A stretch of 64,000 nucleotides of DNA from NCBI GenBank assembly GCA_013347225.1, contig CP054595.1:4026415-4090414 (forward strand), given 5' to 3'. Numbering within the stretch: the first letter of the stretch is position 1; each line of letters opens with the position of its first letter. The notes below the pieces were generated by a model, which saw nothing but the letters and a program-made list of their open reading frames with translations, made no database searches and was not told the DNA's origin. This document shows, piece after piece, positions 46,110-57,947 of this stretch. Made by a program: the position numbers and the translations under genes. Origin of the DNA: Candidatus Accumulibacter similis. GTDB taxonomy: Bacteria > Pseudomonadota > Gammaproteobacteria > Burkholderiales > Rhodocyclaceae.

Positions 46110-47198
46110 ATGCAGAAAACCGTCCTGAACGAAGAGCACCGGCGACGCGGCGCGCGAATGGTCGATTTTGCTGGCTGGGAGATGCCTCTGCACTATGGTT
46201 CGCAAATCGAGGAGCACCATGCCGTGCGCCGCGATGCCGGCATGTTCGACGTCTCGCACATGTGCGCGGTCGATGTCCAGGGCAGCGATGCGCGCGCCTT
46301 CCTGCGGCGGCTGCTCGCCAACAACGTCGACCGCCTGCAACAGCATGGCCGGGCCCTCTACAGCACGATGCTCAACGAGGCTGGCGGCGTCATCGACGAC
46401 CTCATCGTCTACCACCTCGCCGAGAATGACTTCCGCGTCGTCATCAACGCCGCGACGGCCGCCAACGATCTGCGCTGGATGACTGCCCGCCGCGACGAGT
46501 GGGGCCTGGCGGTGACGATCACCGCCCGCAGGGAAGGTGAAGGCGCGCTGGCGATGATCGCCGTGCAGGGTCCGCAGGCACGGCAGAAGGTCTGGCTGGC
46601 GCTGCCCGAGTGCCGGCCGGCCAGTGCCAGCCTGAAACCCTTCTTCGCCGCCGCCGTCGGTGATCAGTTGATCGCCAGTACCGGCTATACGGGCGAGGAC
46701 GGCTATGAAATCACGCTGCCGGCGGCGCAGGCCGCCAGCCTCTGGAACCGTCTGGCCGACGCCGGAGCACGGCCCTGCGGTCTCGCTGCGCGCGATACGC
46801 TGCGCCTCGAGGCGGGGATGAATCTCTATGGCCAGGATATGGACGAAAGCGTCTCGCCGCTCGACGCCGGCCTGGCATGGACCGTCGACCTCGCTTCGCC
46901 GCGCGACTTCGTCGGCAAGGCAGCCTTGTTGGCGAGGCCGCAGCAGTACCGCTTCCTTGGCCTGCTGCTCCTCGAGCGCGGCGTGTTGCGTGCCCATCAA
47001 GCGGTCGACAGCGCGCACGGCCGGGGAGAAATCACTAGCGGCAGCTTCTCGCCGACGCTGCAGCGGGCGATCGCTCTCGCCCGCCTGCCGCTGGCCGCGG
47101 CGGTCGGCGACAGCGTGCAGGTCGGCGTCCGCGACAAGTTGCTGGCGGCACGCGTCGTCAAGCCCTGCTTCGTCCGCAACGGCAGCATCCTCGTTTGA
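46110..47198 (+). CDS. gcvT: Glycine cleavage system T protein (aminomethyltransferase)
   Basis: 362 residues. Family features include MVDFAGWEMPLHYGSQIEEHHAVRR (start), DVSHMCAVDVQG, STGYTGEDGYEI and RDTLRLEAGMNLYGQDMDE. It transfers the methylene group from aminomethyl-lipoyl GcvH to tetrahydrofolate and releases ammonia. The ATG at 46110 is downstream of the riboswitch; an in-frame extension into the leader was rejected. It is the first gene of gcvTHP. Confidence 0.95.
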   Translation: MQKTVLNEEHRRRGARMVDFAGWEMPLHYGSQIEEHHAVRRDAGMFDVSHMCAVDVQGSDARAFLRRLLANNVDRLQQHGRALYSTMLNEAGGVIDDLIVYHLAENDFRVVINAATAANDLRWMTARRDEWGLAVTITARREGEGALAMIAVQGPQARQKVWLALPECRPASASLKPFFAAAVGDQLIASTGYTGEDGYEITLPAAQAASLWNRLADAGARPCGLAARDTLRLEAGMNLYGQDMDESVSPLDAGLAWTVDLASPRDFVGKAALLARPQQYRFLGLLLLERGVLRAHQAVDSAHGRGEITSGSFSPTLQRAIALARLPLAAAVGDSVQVGVRDKLLAARVVKPCFVRNGSILV

Positions 47199-47247
47199 TC
47201 CCGACCTGGCCATCGGCCAGCCCCGCGTCAACTCATCAGGAGAGAAA

Positions 47248-47631
47248 GTGAACATCCCGACCGACCTCAAGTACACCCGCAGCCACGAATGGGTCCGCCT
47301 GGAAACCGACGGCACGATCAGCATCGGCATCACCGATCATGCGCAGGAACTGCTCGGTGACCTCGTCTTCATCGAGCTGCCCGAGCCTGGGCGCGAACTC
47401 GCGGCCGAACAGGAAGCCGCCGTCGTCGAATCGGTCAAGGCGGCGGCCGACGTCTACGCGCCGCTGGCGGGCAGCGTCATCGAAAGCAATCAGGCACTCG
47501 CCGATGCACCCGAACTGGTCAACCAGGACGCCTATGGGGCTTGGCTGTTCCGCATGCGGCCAGCCGCCGTCAACGACCTCGACGGGCTGCTCGACGCTGC
47601 CGCCTACCAAGAGATCGTTGCCGCCGCCTAG
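47248..47631 (+). CDS. gcvH: Glycine cleavage system H protein
   Basis: 127 residues from a GTG at 47248 with AGGAGAG ten bases upstream. The lipoylated lysine is K64 in ESVKAAADVYAPLAG. Family sequence TRSHEWVRLE and DLVFIELPEPG is visible. It shuttles the aminomethyl group between GcvP, GcvT and the lipoamide dehydrogenase. It lies 49 bp after gcvT. Confidence 0.95.
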   Translation: MNIPTDLKYTRSHEWVRLETDGTISIGITDHAQELLGDLVFIELPEPGRELAAEQEAAVVESVKAAADVYAPLAGSVIESNQALADAPELVNQDAYGAWLFRMRPAAVNDLDGLLDAAAYQEIVAAA

Positions 47632-47658
47632 GCACCGCCAGAACCACCGGAAGAGAAA

Positions 47659-50562
<2,904 letters not shown>

Positions 50563-50591
50563 CCGATCCACCACACAGTGAGGGCAAGCAC

Positions 50592-51074
50592 ATGAGCGCA
50601 AGCATCCACCAGTTCAGCGCCGAGCGGCTCGGCGGCGGTGAGCAGTCGCTGGCCGACTATGCCGGGAAAGTCCTGTTGATCGTCAACACCGCCAGCCAAT
50701 GCGGCTTCACGCCCCAGTACGCCGGCCTCGAAGCGCTCTACGAGCATTACCGGGAGCGCGGTCTGGTCGTTCTCGGTTTTCCCTGCAACCAGTTCGGCGT
50801 CCAGGAGCCGGGCGATGCCGAGGAAATCGCCAGCTTCTGCCAGAAGAACTACGGCGTCAGCTTCCCGATGTTCGCGCGGATCGAGGTCAATGGCGACCAC
50901 GCGCACCCGCTCTACCAGTATCTGAAGCAAGCCGCACCGGGCCTGCTCGGCAGCGAGGCGATCAAGTGGAACTTCACCAAGTTCCTCGTCGACCGGGCGG
51001 GCGAAGTCGTGCAGCGCTACGCCCCGGCAACCGCCCCGGACAGCATCGCGCGCGACATCGAGGAACTGCTGTGA
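50592..51074 (+). CDS. Glutathione/thioredoxin peroxidase, GPx family
   Basis: 160 residues. The peroxidatic Cys is C37 in VNTASQCGFTPQY. The GPx tetrad partners are in FPCNQFGVQEPG (Gln67) and IKWNFTKFLVDRAG (Trp, Asn). It reduces hydroperoxides, in bacteria usually with thioredoxin. It starts 29 bp after gcvP and may be in the same transcript. Length is normal for a bacterial BtuE-like enzyme. Confidence 0.93.
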   Translation: MSASIHQFSAERLGGGEQSLADYAGKVLLIVNTASQCGFTPQYAGLEALYEHYRERGLVVLGFPCNQFGVQEPGDAEEIASFCQKNYGVSFPMFARIEVNGDHAHPLYQYLKQAAPGLLGSEAIKWNFTKFLVDRAGEVVQRYAPATAPDSIARDIEELL

Positions 51075-51191
51075 GCCGCTGCCGCCGGCCGGTTCATGGC
51101 AACGCCCGGCAACAGCCGCTGGCCCGCGCCGCGGCAGCGGCCGACGACGCAGCGCCGATGCATCGCTGAGGCGACACGCGGAGCGGCGCCA

Positions 51192-51782
51192 ATGCCCACT
51201 CCCGACCTCAGCGCCCTGCTGCGCTGGCCGAACGTGCCCGCCTGCTACGGCTGGCTGGCGCTCGATCGCCGCGGCCGCTGGCGTCTGCGCGGCGAGACGC
51301 TCACGCATGCGGGCCTCATCGCCTTCCTCGACCGGCAGTACGGCTGCGATCAGGACGGCAACCATTTCGTCCAGAATGGCCCGCAGCGCGTCTATGTCGA
51401 GCTCGAGTACACCCCCTGGGTGGTGCGTCTTGGTGCCACGGGCGAACTCGAGACGCACGTCGGCACGCCGGTCGACGGGATTCGCGGCGCCGCCATCGAC
51501 GAACAGGGGAACCTCCTGCTCGAGATCCCCGAAGGCATCGCGCTGCTCTGCGACCACGATCTCCCTGCGCTGCACGGCTGCCTGCTGCTGGAAAACGGCA
51601 TGCCGGCCGATGACGCCAGCGTGCTCGCCGCCATGCGCCCGGTCGATGGCGAGGCCAGCCCGCTGACGCTGTCGTGGCGAGGAACACGGGTGCCGGTGCG
51701 CTCGCTCCGCCGTGCCGATGTCGCGCGACATTATGGCTTCGTCGCCTCGCCGAAGCCGGCGGCAATCGAGGAGCGGCGTTGA
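51192..51782 (+). CDS. DUF2946-like conserved protein of Betaproteobacteria
   Basis: 196 residues. Distinct patterns are LLRWPNVPACYGWLALDRRG, QNGPQRVYVELEYTPWVVRL and EGIALLCDHDLPALHGC. This matches a conserved betaproteobacterial family of unknown function that I associate with the name DUF2946; the label is from memory. No catalytic motif is evident. The ATG at 51192 begins the conserved region. The stop overlaps the next gene by 4 bp, so the two are likely translated together. Confidence 0.7.
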   Translation: MPTPDLSALLRWPNVPACYGWLALDRRGRWRLRGETLTHAGLIAFLDRQYGCDQDGNHFVQNGPQRVYVELEYTPWVVRLGATGELETHVGTPVDGIRGAAIDEQGNLLLEIPEGIALLCDHDLPALHGCLLLENGMPADDASVLAAMRPVDGEASPLTLSWRGTRVPVRSLRRADVARHYGFVASPKPAAIEERR

Positions 51783-52570
51783 ACCCGCGGCAACTCGCGC
51801 TCGACGCCCTGCTGCTCGCTGACCCGGCGGCGAAGTGCGCCGCCGTCGACGCCATCCCGCCGCCTGCCGGCGAGCAGGCGCCGGCCGACCCGGACAGCAG
51901 CCGGCTGCTCTCCGAGACCCTTCCCGGCCGCAGCGCGCGGCCGGTGCTGGTCGCGCCGGCGCAACTCGCACAGCGGCCGGTCAGCACGCGCCAGGGACGC
52001 GCAGCCCTGTTTCATTCGCTGGCGCACATCGAACTGAACGCGGTCAATCTGGCGCTTGATGCCGTCTGGCGCTTCGGCGGCCTGCCCGGCGACTTCTACC
52101 GCGACTGGATCGGCGTCGCGCGCGAGGAGTCGCAGCATTTCCAGTTGCTGCACGGCCACCTGCAGACGATGGGCTTTCGCTACGGCGACTTCCCGGCGCA
52201 CGACGGGCTCTGGGAAATGGCCGAGAGAACCCGCGACGACCTGCTGGCGCGACTCGCGCTCGTGCCGCGAGTCCTCGAAGCGCGCGGCCTCGACGCCGCG
52301 CCGCTGATTCGTGACAAGCTCCGGCGTGCAGGTGACGAGCAGGGTGCAGCGCTGCTCGACATCATCCTGCGCGACGAGGTGGCGCATGTGCGCATCGGCA
52401 ACCGCTGGTATCACTGGCTTTGCGATCGCCACGGCCGCGACGCGCTGGCCTGCCAGGCCGAACTCGCGCGACGTTTTCGGGCACCGCGCCCGCGCGGCCC
52501 CTTCAACCTGGACGCCCGGCGCGCCGCCGGCTTCGACGAGCGGGAGCTGGCGGCCCTGCAGGCCGGATAG
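51779..52570 (+). CDS. DUF455 ferritin-like domain protein
   Basis: 263 residues starting at a TTG (51779) within the upstream stop. The ferritin-like four-helix core shows metal ligands: FHSLAHIELNAVNLALDAVW (E and H), REESQHFQLLHGHLQ (EExxH) and ILRDEVAHVRIGNRWYHWLC (ExxH). This is the DUF455 pattern of a di-iron or rubrerythrin-like protein. The substrate is unknown. It is coupled to the DUF2946-like gene. Confidence 0.88.
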   Translation: MNPRQLALDALLLADPAAKCAAVDAIPPPAGEQAPADPDSSRLLSETLPGRSARPVLVAPAQLAQRPVSTRQGRAALFHSLAHIELNAVNLALDAVWRFGGLPGDFYRDWIGVAREESQHFQLLHGHLQTMGFRYGDFPAHDGLWEMAERTRDDLLARLALVPRVLEARGLDAAPLIRDKLRRAGDEQGAALLDIILRDEVAHVRIGNRWYHWLCDRHGRDALACQAELARRFRAPRPRGPFNLDARRAAGFDERELAALQAG

Positions 52571-52695
52571 GTGTTGCGGGCCCGGTACCGGGTCCGCCAT
52601 TGCGACGGCGCGGATGCAGCGATCAGCCGCGCCAAACCTTGAGCAACGTGCCACCGGTGGCGTGCCGGCGGCGCTCTACTACAGCGAGTCCTGTC

Positions 52696-52968
52696 ATGCG
52701 CTATCAGGTTTTCATGGAAGAAGAGGAAGGGGCCGACGGCTCCGGTGATCTTGCCAGCTTCGACAGTCTGGAGGGCGTTTGGGAGTTCATCGGCAAGCAT
52801 CTGCCGACCGGCGTCTACAGCGATCGCCGCCTGGTCTGGGTCAAGGATCGCGAAGCCGACGGCGAGGTATCGTTCTCGGTCACGGCCGAACTCTGGGCGG
52901 AACACTGCGAGACGCCGCTCGCCTTCGCCCGTTGCTTCAAGATGTTCCTCGACTTCCGGCACCCCTAG
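52696..52968 (+). CDS. Hypothetical acidic protein, 90 residues
   Basis: A small protein rich in acidic residues: MRYQVFMEEEEGADGSGDLASF, then VWEFIGKHLPTGVYSDRRLVWVKDREADGEVSF. I do not recognise the family. The ATG at 52696 is the only good start. It lies 125 bp after the DUF455 gene and could be in the same transcript. Confidence 0.6.
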   Translation: MRYQVFMEEEEGADGSGDLASFDSLEGVWEFIGKHLPTGVYSDRRLVWVKDREADGEVSFSVTAELWAEHCETPLAFARCFKMFLDFRHP

Positions 52969-53086
52969 GCGTGCCTGCACCGGTTGCCGAGCGACGCGCA
53001 GCAGGCGTCGGATCGCGCCGGCATCGCCGCCCGACCGACTCCGGCCTGCCGGCGACGACCGGTCTCTCGTCGCGCTGGCGGCTGCC

Positions 53087-54277
53087 GTGCTAGGCACCCC
53101 ACGCCCATCCGCCGGCCTGGCGCTGCTGCTGACGACGCTGGTGGCGCTCGGGCCGCTATCGACCGATCTCTACCTGCCGGCTCTGCCGACGCTCGCCAAG
53201 GTTTTCGCCAGCGATGCAGCCGGGGTGCAGCTGACGCTGTCGGTGTTTCTCGCCGGCTTCGCCTGCGGGCAGATCTTCTACGGCCCGCTGTCCGACCGTT
53301 GCGGGCGCCGCCCAGCGCTGCTCGGCGGACTGGCGCTCTACTGTCTCGGCTCGCTCGGCTGCATCTTCGCCCCCGACATCGCGACGCTGATCGGCGCACG
53401 CTTCGTGCAGGCGCTCGGCGCCTGCGCCGGGCCGGTGATCGGACGCGCCATCGTGCGCGACATATGGGGCGGCAGCGAGTCGGCCCGCATCATCGCCTAC
53501 ATGGGCAGCGCGATGGCCATCGCACCGCTGGTCGGGCCAACCCTGGGCGGCTTCCTGACCGTCCTCTGCGGCTGGCAGTCGAACTTCGTGCTCCTTCTGC
53601 TGATCGCCGGCGGACAACTGCTGATGGTCGCGCGCACGCTCGGCGAAAGCAATCTGCGGCGTGACCCGGCAGCCACCAGCCCACGGCAGATGTTCGCCAA
53701 CTTCGCCAAACTGCTGGCCAACCGCGCCTACCTCGGCTACCTGCTCACCTTCTCCTTCTCCTACAGCGCGCTCTTCGCGTTCATTTCGGCGTCGTCATTC
53801 GTCCTCGCCGAGCGGCACGGGCTGACGCCGCAGATCTACGGCATCTGCTTCGGCAGCGTCATCGCCGGCTACCTGCTCGGTTCGCTGACTTCCGGACGGC
53901 TGGTACGACGGCTGGGCAGCGACCACCTGCTTCTGTTCGGCGCCTGGATCGGTGCCGTCGCCGGCCTCGTCATGGCGCTGCTCGAGTTCGCCGGCGTGCA
54001 CACGCTGGCCGCCATCCTGGTGCCGATGTTCTTCTGCACCATGGCAACCGGCCTCGTGATGCCGAACGCGATCGCCCGCGCGCTCGCCCCCTACCCCGAC
54101 ATGGCGGGCGCGGCGTCGGCGCTGATGGGCTTCGTCCAGATGACGGTCGCCGCACTGGTGGGAATCGCCGTCGGCCACGGGTTGTCGGGCGGTGGCGCAG
54201 CACTGGCGACAGCGGTGGCGATCTGCACCCTGCTCGCCCCCGTTTCGTGGTACCTGCTGCTGCGCCGTGGCCGTTGA
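53087..54277 (+). CDS. Bcr/CflA-family multidrug MFS transporter
   Basis: 396 residues with twelve predicted helices. Family hallmarks are GPLSTDLYLPALPTL in helix 1, FYGPLSDRCGRRPALL (motif A) and the helix 5 motif GRAIVRDIWGG. It should export drugs or small metabolites by proton antiport. The start is taken as GTG at 53087; no strong ribosome binding site is seen and the open frame continues upstream without resemblance. Confidence 0.88.
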   Translation: MLGTPRPSAGLALLLTTLVALGPLSTDLYLPALPTLAKVFASDAAGVQLTLSVFLAGFACGQIFYGPLSDRCGRRPALLGGLALYCLGSLGCIFAPDIATLIGARFVQALGACAGPVIGRAIVRDIWGGSESARIIAYMGSAMAIAPLVGPTLGGFLTVLCGWQSNFVLLLLIAGGQLLMVARTLGESNLRRDPAATSPRQMFANFAKLLANRAYLGYLLTFSFSYSALFAFISASSFVLAERHGLTPQIYGICFGSVIAGYLLGSLTSGRLVRRLGSDHLLLFGAWIGAVAGLVMALLEFAGVHTLAAILVPMFFCTMATGLVMPNAIARALAPYPDMAGAASALMGFVQMTVAALVGIAVGHGLSGGGAALATAVAICTLLAPVSWYLLLRRGR

Positions 54278-54332
54278 CCCCACGTCGATCCCCGAGGAGC
54301 ATTCATCCTGCCCATCGGCGACAACAAGACGG

Positions 54333-54479
54333 GTCGAGAAGCGTACGGACATCTATCTCTCCACCTTGCGCGGCCATATCGAGGCGATGGGCGGCGAACG
54401 GGATCTGGTGGCGCGTTTTCCGGACGGCGCCGTGAAGATCAGTACCTTTGCCGATCTGGGCGGCAACCCAACGCCGTAA
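54333..54479 (+). pseudogene. C-terminal remnant of an XRE-type antitoxin
   Basis: About 48 residues read VEKRTDIYLSTLRGHIEAMG and then GERDLVARFPDGAVKISTF. This is the C-terminal part of helix-turn-helix antitoxins of the XRE family, in which the recognition helix normally lies just before. The N-terminal helices are missing; upstream sequence is the end of the MFS gene and unrelated codons. It is read as a truncated antitoxin left next to the TOTE gene. Confidence 0.6.
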
Positions 54480-54645
54480 ACCACCGGATCCAACTCGTCG
54501 ATCCGGCCGCTCTTGCCTCGAGGGGAAAGAACCGCCGTTTCGCCAGCCAGTGCGCCTGGGCGACGGCCCAGCAAGGCACTGCCTGAAGGAATCGAAGCCC
54601 TCGACTTCCAGCAGGCGGTCAGGAACCTGGGCAGCGCTTTCCACC

Positions 54646-57480
54646 TCATCCCCGGCCCGGGCCCGGATCGCGCTGCCGACGCGCCAGGGTGCGCAGCAGC
54701 GTGTCGAGGACATCGTCGAGATGTTTGCCGACATCCTCGGCGAGAAAGCGCAGCACGACGTAGCCGTTCTCCTGCAGCAACGCATCCTTGCGCCGGTCGC
54801 GGCGGTAGGCTTCGCGGTCGGCCAGGTGTTGCGGACCATCGATTTCCACCGCCACCCGCGCCTCAGCCGCCAGCAGATCGACCTCCATTCCGCCACGCCC
54901 GTCGAAGGGAATCGGCAATTCGACATTGAGACGAAACTTCCCGGCGGTGTCGGGAAGCGTCTGCAGGCGCCGGTAGAGGAAGGCTTCGCTGGCACTGCGC
55001 GCCCGCTCGGTACCGGTCGCCCCGGGCTTGAACGTGCAAGCGACGTCCACGAACAGCTCGCCGAGCGGCGCGTCCACCCCGTCGCGCAGCAGGCGCTGGA
55101 CGCTCGCGGCGTAATCGCGCTTCCATTCCCCTTCGACCGGCAGCGGCACCTCCGGCGGCCAGCCCGGCGCCGCGCTCGCCGGCAGCAGACTGGTGTACCC
55201 GACCGCTTCGTAGCCCTTGCAGCGCCGGTCGAACATCCGCGCCAGCATCGGCACATTGAGGTCGGCGTAATCGTAGATGCGGACCTCCCGCTTGCTGTCG
55301 TGCAGGCGATGCAGACGGCCGGCATACTGGGCAATCGTTCCGCGCCACGAAACCGGCAGCGTCAGGAACAGGGTGTCGAGACGGGCGTCGTCAAATCCCT
55401 CGCCGAGGTAGCCGCCGGTCGCCAGGACGACCCGTTCCTCGCCCTCCGGGATGGCCGCCAGTCGCGCGCGCGCATCCTGCAATTGCCTCCTGCCCATGCC
55501 GCCGCGCAGGACCACGAGGTGGCGCGCGATCGGCGACAGTCGCTCGGCCAGTCGTTCGAGATGACCGGTTCGTTCGGTCAGCACGACCGGCGAACGTCCC
55601 TCGCGAACTGCCGCCGCGACGTCATCGACGATCAGTCGATTCCGCCTGTCGTCGGCGATCAGCGCCTCGTATAGATCATGAAACTGGACACGCAGGTCGG
55701 GGTCCCCGCCGGAGTCCGGACGGAAAGCCGTCGGACGCACCCAGACGTTGTGGGTGAAAGGTCGCTCTGCTGCCTGTTCGCGCGCACTGACTCGATGGCG
55801 GACCGGTCCGCACTGCATGAAGACCATCGGGTGGTGCCCGTCCTTGCGGGTCACGGTCGCCGACAGGCCAAGGACATACCGGCCCTTCGCCCGCCGGACC
55901 AACTGCTCGAAGTTCGACGCCGGCAGGTGATGGCATTCGTCCACAACCAGGTGCCCGTATTCCCCGACGCGGTCATCGACCACGCCCGCGCGGACGAGAC
56001 TCTGGATCAGCGCCACGTCGAGCGTGCCGTTCGGCCTGTTGCGGCCGCCGCCGATGCGGCCGATGGCCTTGGCCGGCAAGCCCAGGAAGCTTGCCAGTCG
56101 TTCGACCCACTGCTCCAACAGTTGCTGGCGGTGCACGAGCACCAGGGTGCTGACGCCGCGCCTGGCGATCAGCCACGCCGCGACGACGGTCTTGCCGAAA
56201 GCGGTGGTCGCCGCGAGAACTCCCTGGTCGTGGCCGGCCAGGGCCTGGGCGGCGACCAACTGCTGCGGCCGCAAGCTGCCGTGGAACGTGACGCCCAGCG
56301 GCACGCCGGGGTGGCGCTCGTCGCGCACGATGCATTCGATGCCGAGGCTGCCCAGCAGACCCTGGACTTCGTCCAGGCAGCCGCGTGGCAGACCGATATG
56401 CAGCGGATGCTCCGCGGCGCAGGAGATCACCCGTGGCTTGCCGAAGGTCGGCAGGCGCATCGCCTGCGCGCGGTAGAACTCGGGATTCTGGAACGCCGCC
56501 AGCCGCAGCATGCGATTGCGCAAGGCGGCTGGCAACCCCTCCCGGGCAACGTATATCTCGTTGCCGAGGATCAGTTCCAGTCGTTCGGGCAAAGGCCCGA
56601 CGATCGGCGATTCGGCTCGGCGGCGCGACGGCGGCACGTTCCATGGTTCTGCGTCGCCTTCCTGGTCTTCATCGAGGACGGGCAAGCGAACCCCGACGAC
56701 ACGGCCGCGCTGCTCGGCGGCGCGGACGATGGACTCTGCTTGCGCATGGGTGATCCTTTGCATGGTCGACAGAAACGCCCACTGATCCGGCCAGGGAAGC
56801 AACCGTTCGTCGAGGAACACGCTGTCGTCGCTCTCCCGCGGACGCTTCTGCAGCGGCAATGCGATCAGGTTGCCGAAACCGCCCTTGGGCAGGGTGTCCT
56901 GGTTCGGGAACAACCGGTCGTACGAATCCAGCCCGATTTCCGGTCGTCGTTCCATCGTCTCGGTGAGGATGTGCGCACCCAGCTTCCTCGCCAGAACAGC
57001 CGGCAGGGCCTCGGCGAAGAACAACCACAGGTGGCCACCGTTGCCCGAGCGCGATCGCTCGACCGCTGCCGGCAGCCCGAGTTGTCGGCAGGTCTCGCGA
57101 ACGGCGCCGATGTCCGCACGCCAGCCCTCCTTGTCGAAGTCGATGGCGAGAAAGAAGCAGGTCTCGTCGAGAAGCATCGGGTAAACGCCGACGACGAACT
57201 CGCGACCACGGTCGTCGTGGCCCGTCAGATGCTGGCGAATGGTTTCGTCGCTCAGTGGCAGGAATCGCCGACTCGGGCAGTCCTGGCACCTGACCACCCG
57301 TTTGTCGCACAGACCCCGCGCCCACTCGTTGGCACAGGCGGGACTGTAACCCGTCTTGCCGGTACGCAGACTTGCGAAACGGCGCGCATAGAGGTCGTCC
57401 CGCCCCCGGAAGAGCGACCGGAACAGGGCGATCTTGGCGTCTACGGTGGAGTGCTGCGAGACTGCGGCATCGGCGCTCAT
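54646..57480 (-). CDS. TOTE-type conflict protein: AEP primase, SF2 helicase and DUF559-like nuclease
   Basis: 944 residues. Residues about 15-270 form an archaeo-eukaryotic primase domain: cysteines C49, C58, C65 and C68, then D114/D116 in LAIDFDKEGW and SGNGGHLWLFF. Residues about 395-770 form a superfamily 2 helicase: Walker A TTAFGKT (425-431), DECH (514-517), and LGLSATVTRKDGHHP. The C-terminal about 90 residues resemble DUF559/Vsr-like nucleases (MEVDLLAAEARVAVEIDG, then RRDRRKDALLQENGYVVLRF). The order primase-helicase-endonuclease is that of TOTE systems, described by comparative genomics as conflict systems. The activity against foreign DNA is inferred. The ATG at 57480 gives the full primase. 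Confidence 0.85.
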   Translation of the reverse strand: MSADAAVSQHSTVDAKIALFRSLFRGRDDLYARRFASLRTGKTGYSPACANEWARGLCDKRVVRCQDCPSRRFLPLSDETIRQHLTGHDDRGREFVVGVYPMLLDETCFFLAIDFDKEGWRADIGAVRETCRQLGLPAAVERSRSGNGGHLWLFFAEALPAVLARKLGAHILTETMERRPEIGLDSYDRLFPNQDTLPKGGFGNLIALPLQKRPRESDDSVFLDERLLPWPDQWAFLSTMQRITHAQAESIVRAAEQRGRVVGVRLPVLDEDQEGDAEPWNVPPSRRRAESPIVGPLPERLELILGNEIYVAREGLPAALRNRMLRLAAFQNPEFYRAQAMRLPTFGKPRVISCAAEHPLHIGLPRGCLDEVQGLLGSLGIECIVRDERHPGVPLGVTFHGSLRPQQLVAAQALAGHDQGVLAATTAFGKTVVAAWLIARRGVSTLVLVHRQQLLEQWVERLASFLGLPAKAIGRIGGGRNRPNGTLDVALIQSLVRAGVVDDRVGEYGHLVVDECHHLPASNFEQLVRRAKGRYVLGLSATVTRKDGHHPMVFMQCGPVRHRVSAREQAAERPFTHNVWVRPTAFRPDSGGDPDLRVQFHDLYEALIADDRRNRLIVDDVAAAVREGRSPVVLTERTGHLERLAERLSPIARHLVVLRGGMGRRQLQDARARLAAIPEGEERVVLATGGYLGEGFDDARLDTLFLTLPVSWRGTIAQYAGRLHRLHDSKREVRIYDYADLNVPMLARMFDRRCKGYEAVGYTSLLPASAAPGWPPEVPLPVEGEWKRDYAASVQRLLRDGVDAPLGELFVDVACTFKPGATGTERARSASEAFLYRRLQTLPDTAGKFRLNVELPIPFDGRGGMEVDLLAAEARVAVEIDGPQHLADREAYRRDRRKDALLQENGYVVLRFLAEDVGKHLDDVLDTLLRTLARRQRDPGPGRG

Positions 57481-57947
57481 TGGGTGAAACGAACGGCCAT
57501 GGGCAACCCTGACGAGTATAGGTGGCCCGCTCGCGAGCGGTCAATTGGGGTTGCGCGCAGCACCGCCCGGCCCGGGCGCCCTGCATTTCCGGCCAGCCAG
57601 CATATGTGGTTTGCAGCGAGCGTGCAGCCATCCCCGCGAGAGCGCGGATGACAACACTCCTGGACGGTTTGCGATGGCAATGCCTGGAATTCGCCTTGTC
57701 ACTATCGGCAGCGGTCTGAAAAGATGAGTTTCCTGCACTGTCGCCGCCATTGCGATTCGCATGACAGCGCGAAACGTCGCTTCGTGGCGACGGCAACACA
57801 AGGCGGGAGCCGGTTGCTCGCTGCGGATGCCCGCCCACGGCCGTTTCACCGTAAGATAGCCTGGGGATGGCGAATCGTGCCCGCGAGGCACCGCCCGCCG
57901 GCCGCGAATCGTCGAACGACCATCATTTGGATCCGGGGTAGAACAGC
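57481..57947. other. Divergent promoter interval
   Basis: 467 bases lie between the TOTE gene (minus) and the ClpX-like gene (plus). A single hairpin CATCC-CCGCG-AGAG-CGCGG-ATG lies at 57629-57650. No further repeat copy and no protein with family resemblance was found. Confidence 0.4.

Noticed and set aside
57629..57650. A hairpin resembling a type I-E CRISPR repeat (CATCCCCGCG...CGCGGATG)
   Set aside because: Only one copy exists, with no spacers and no cas genes in the window.
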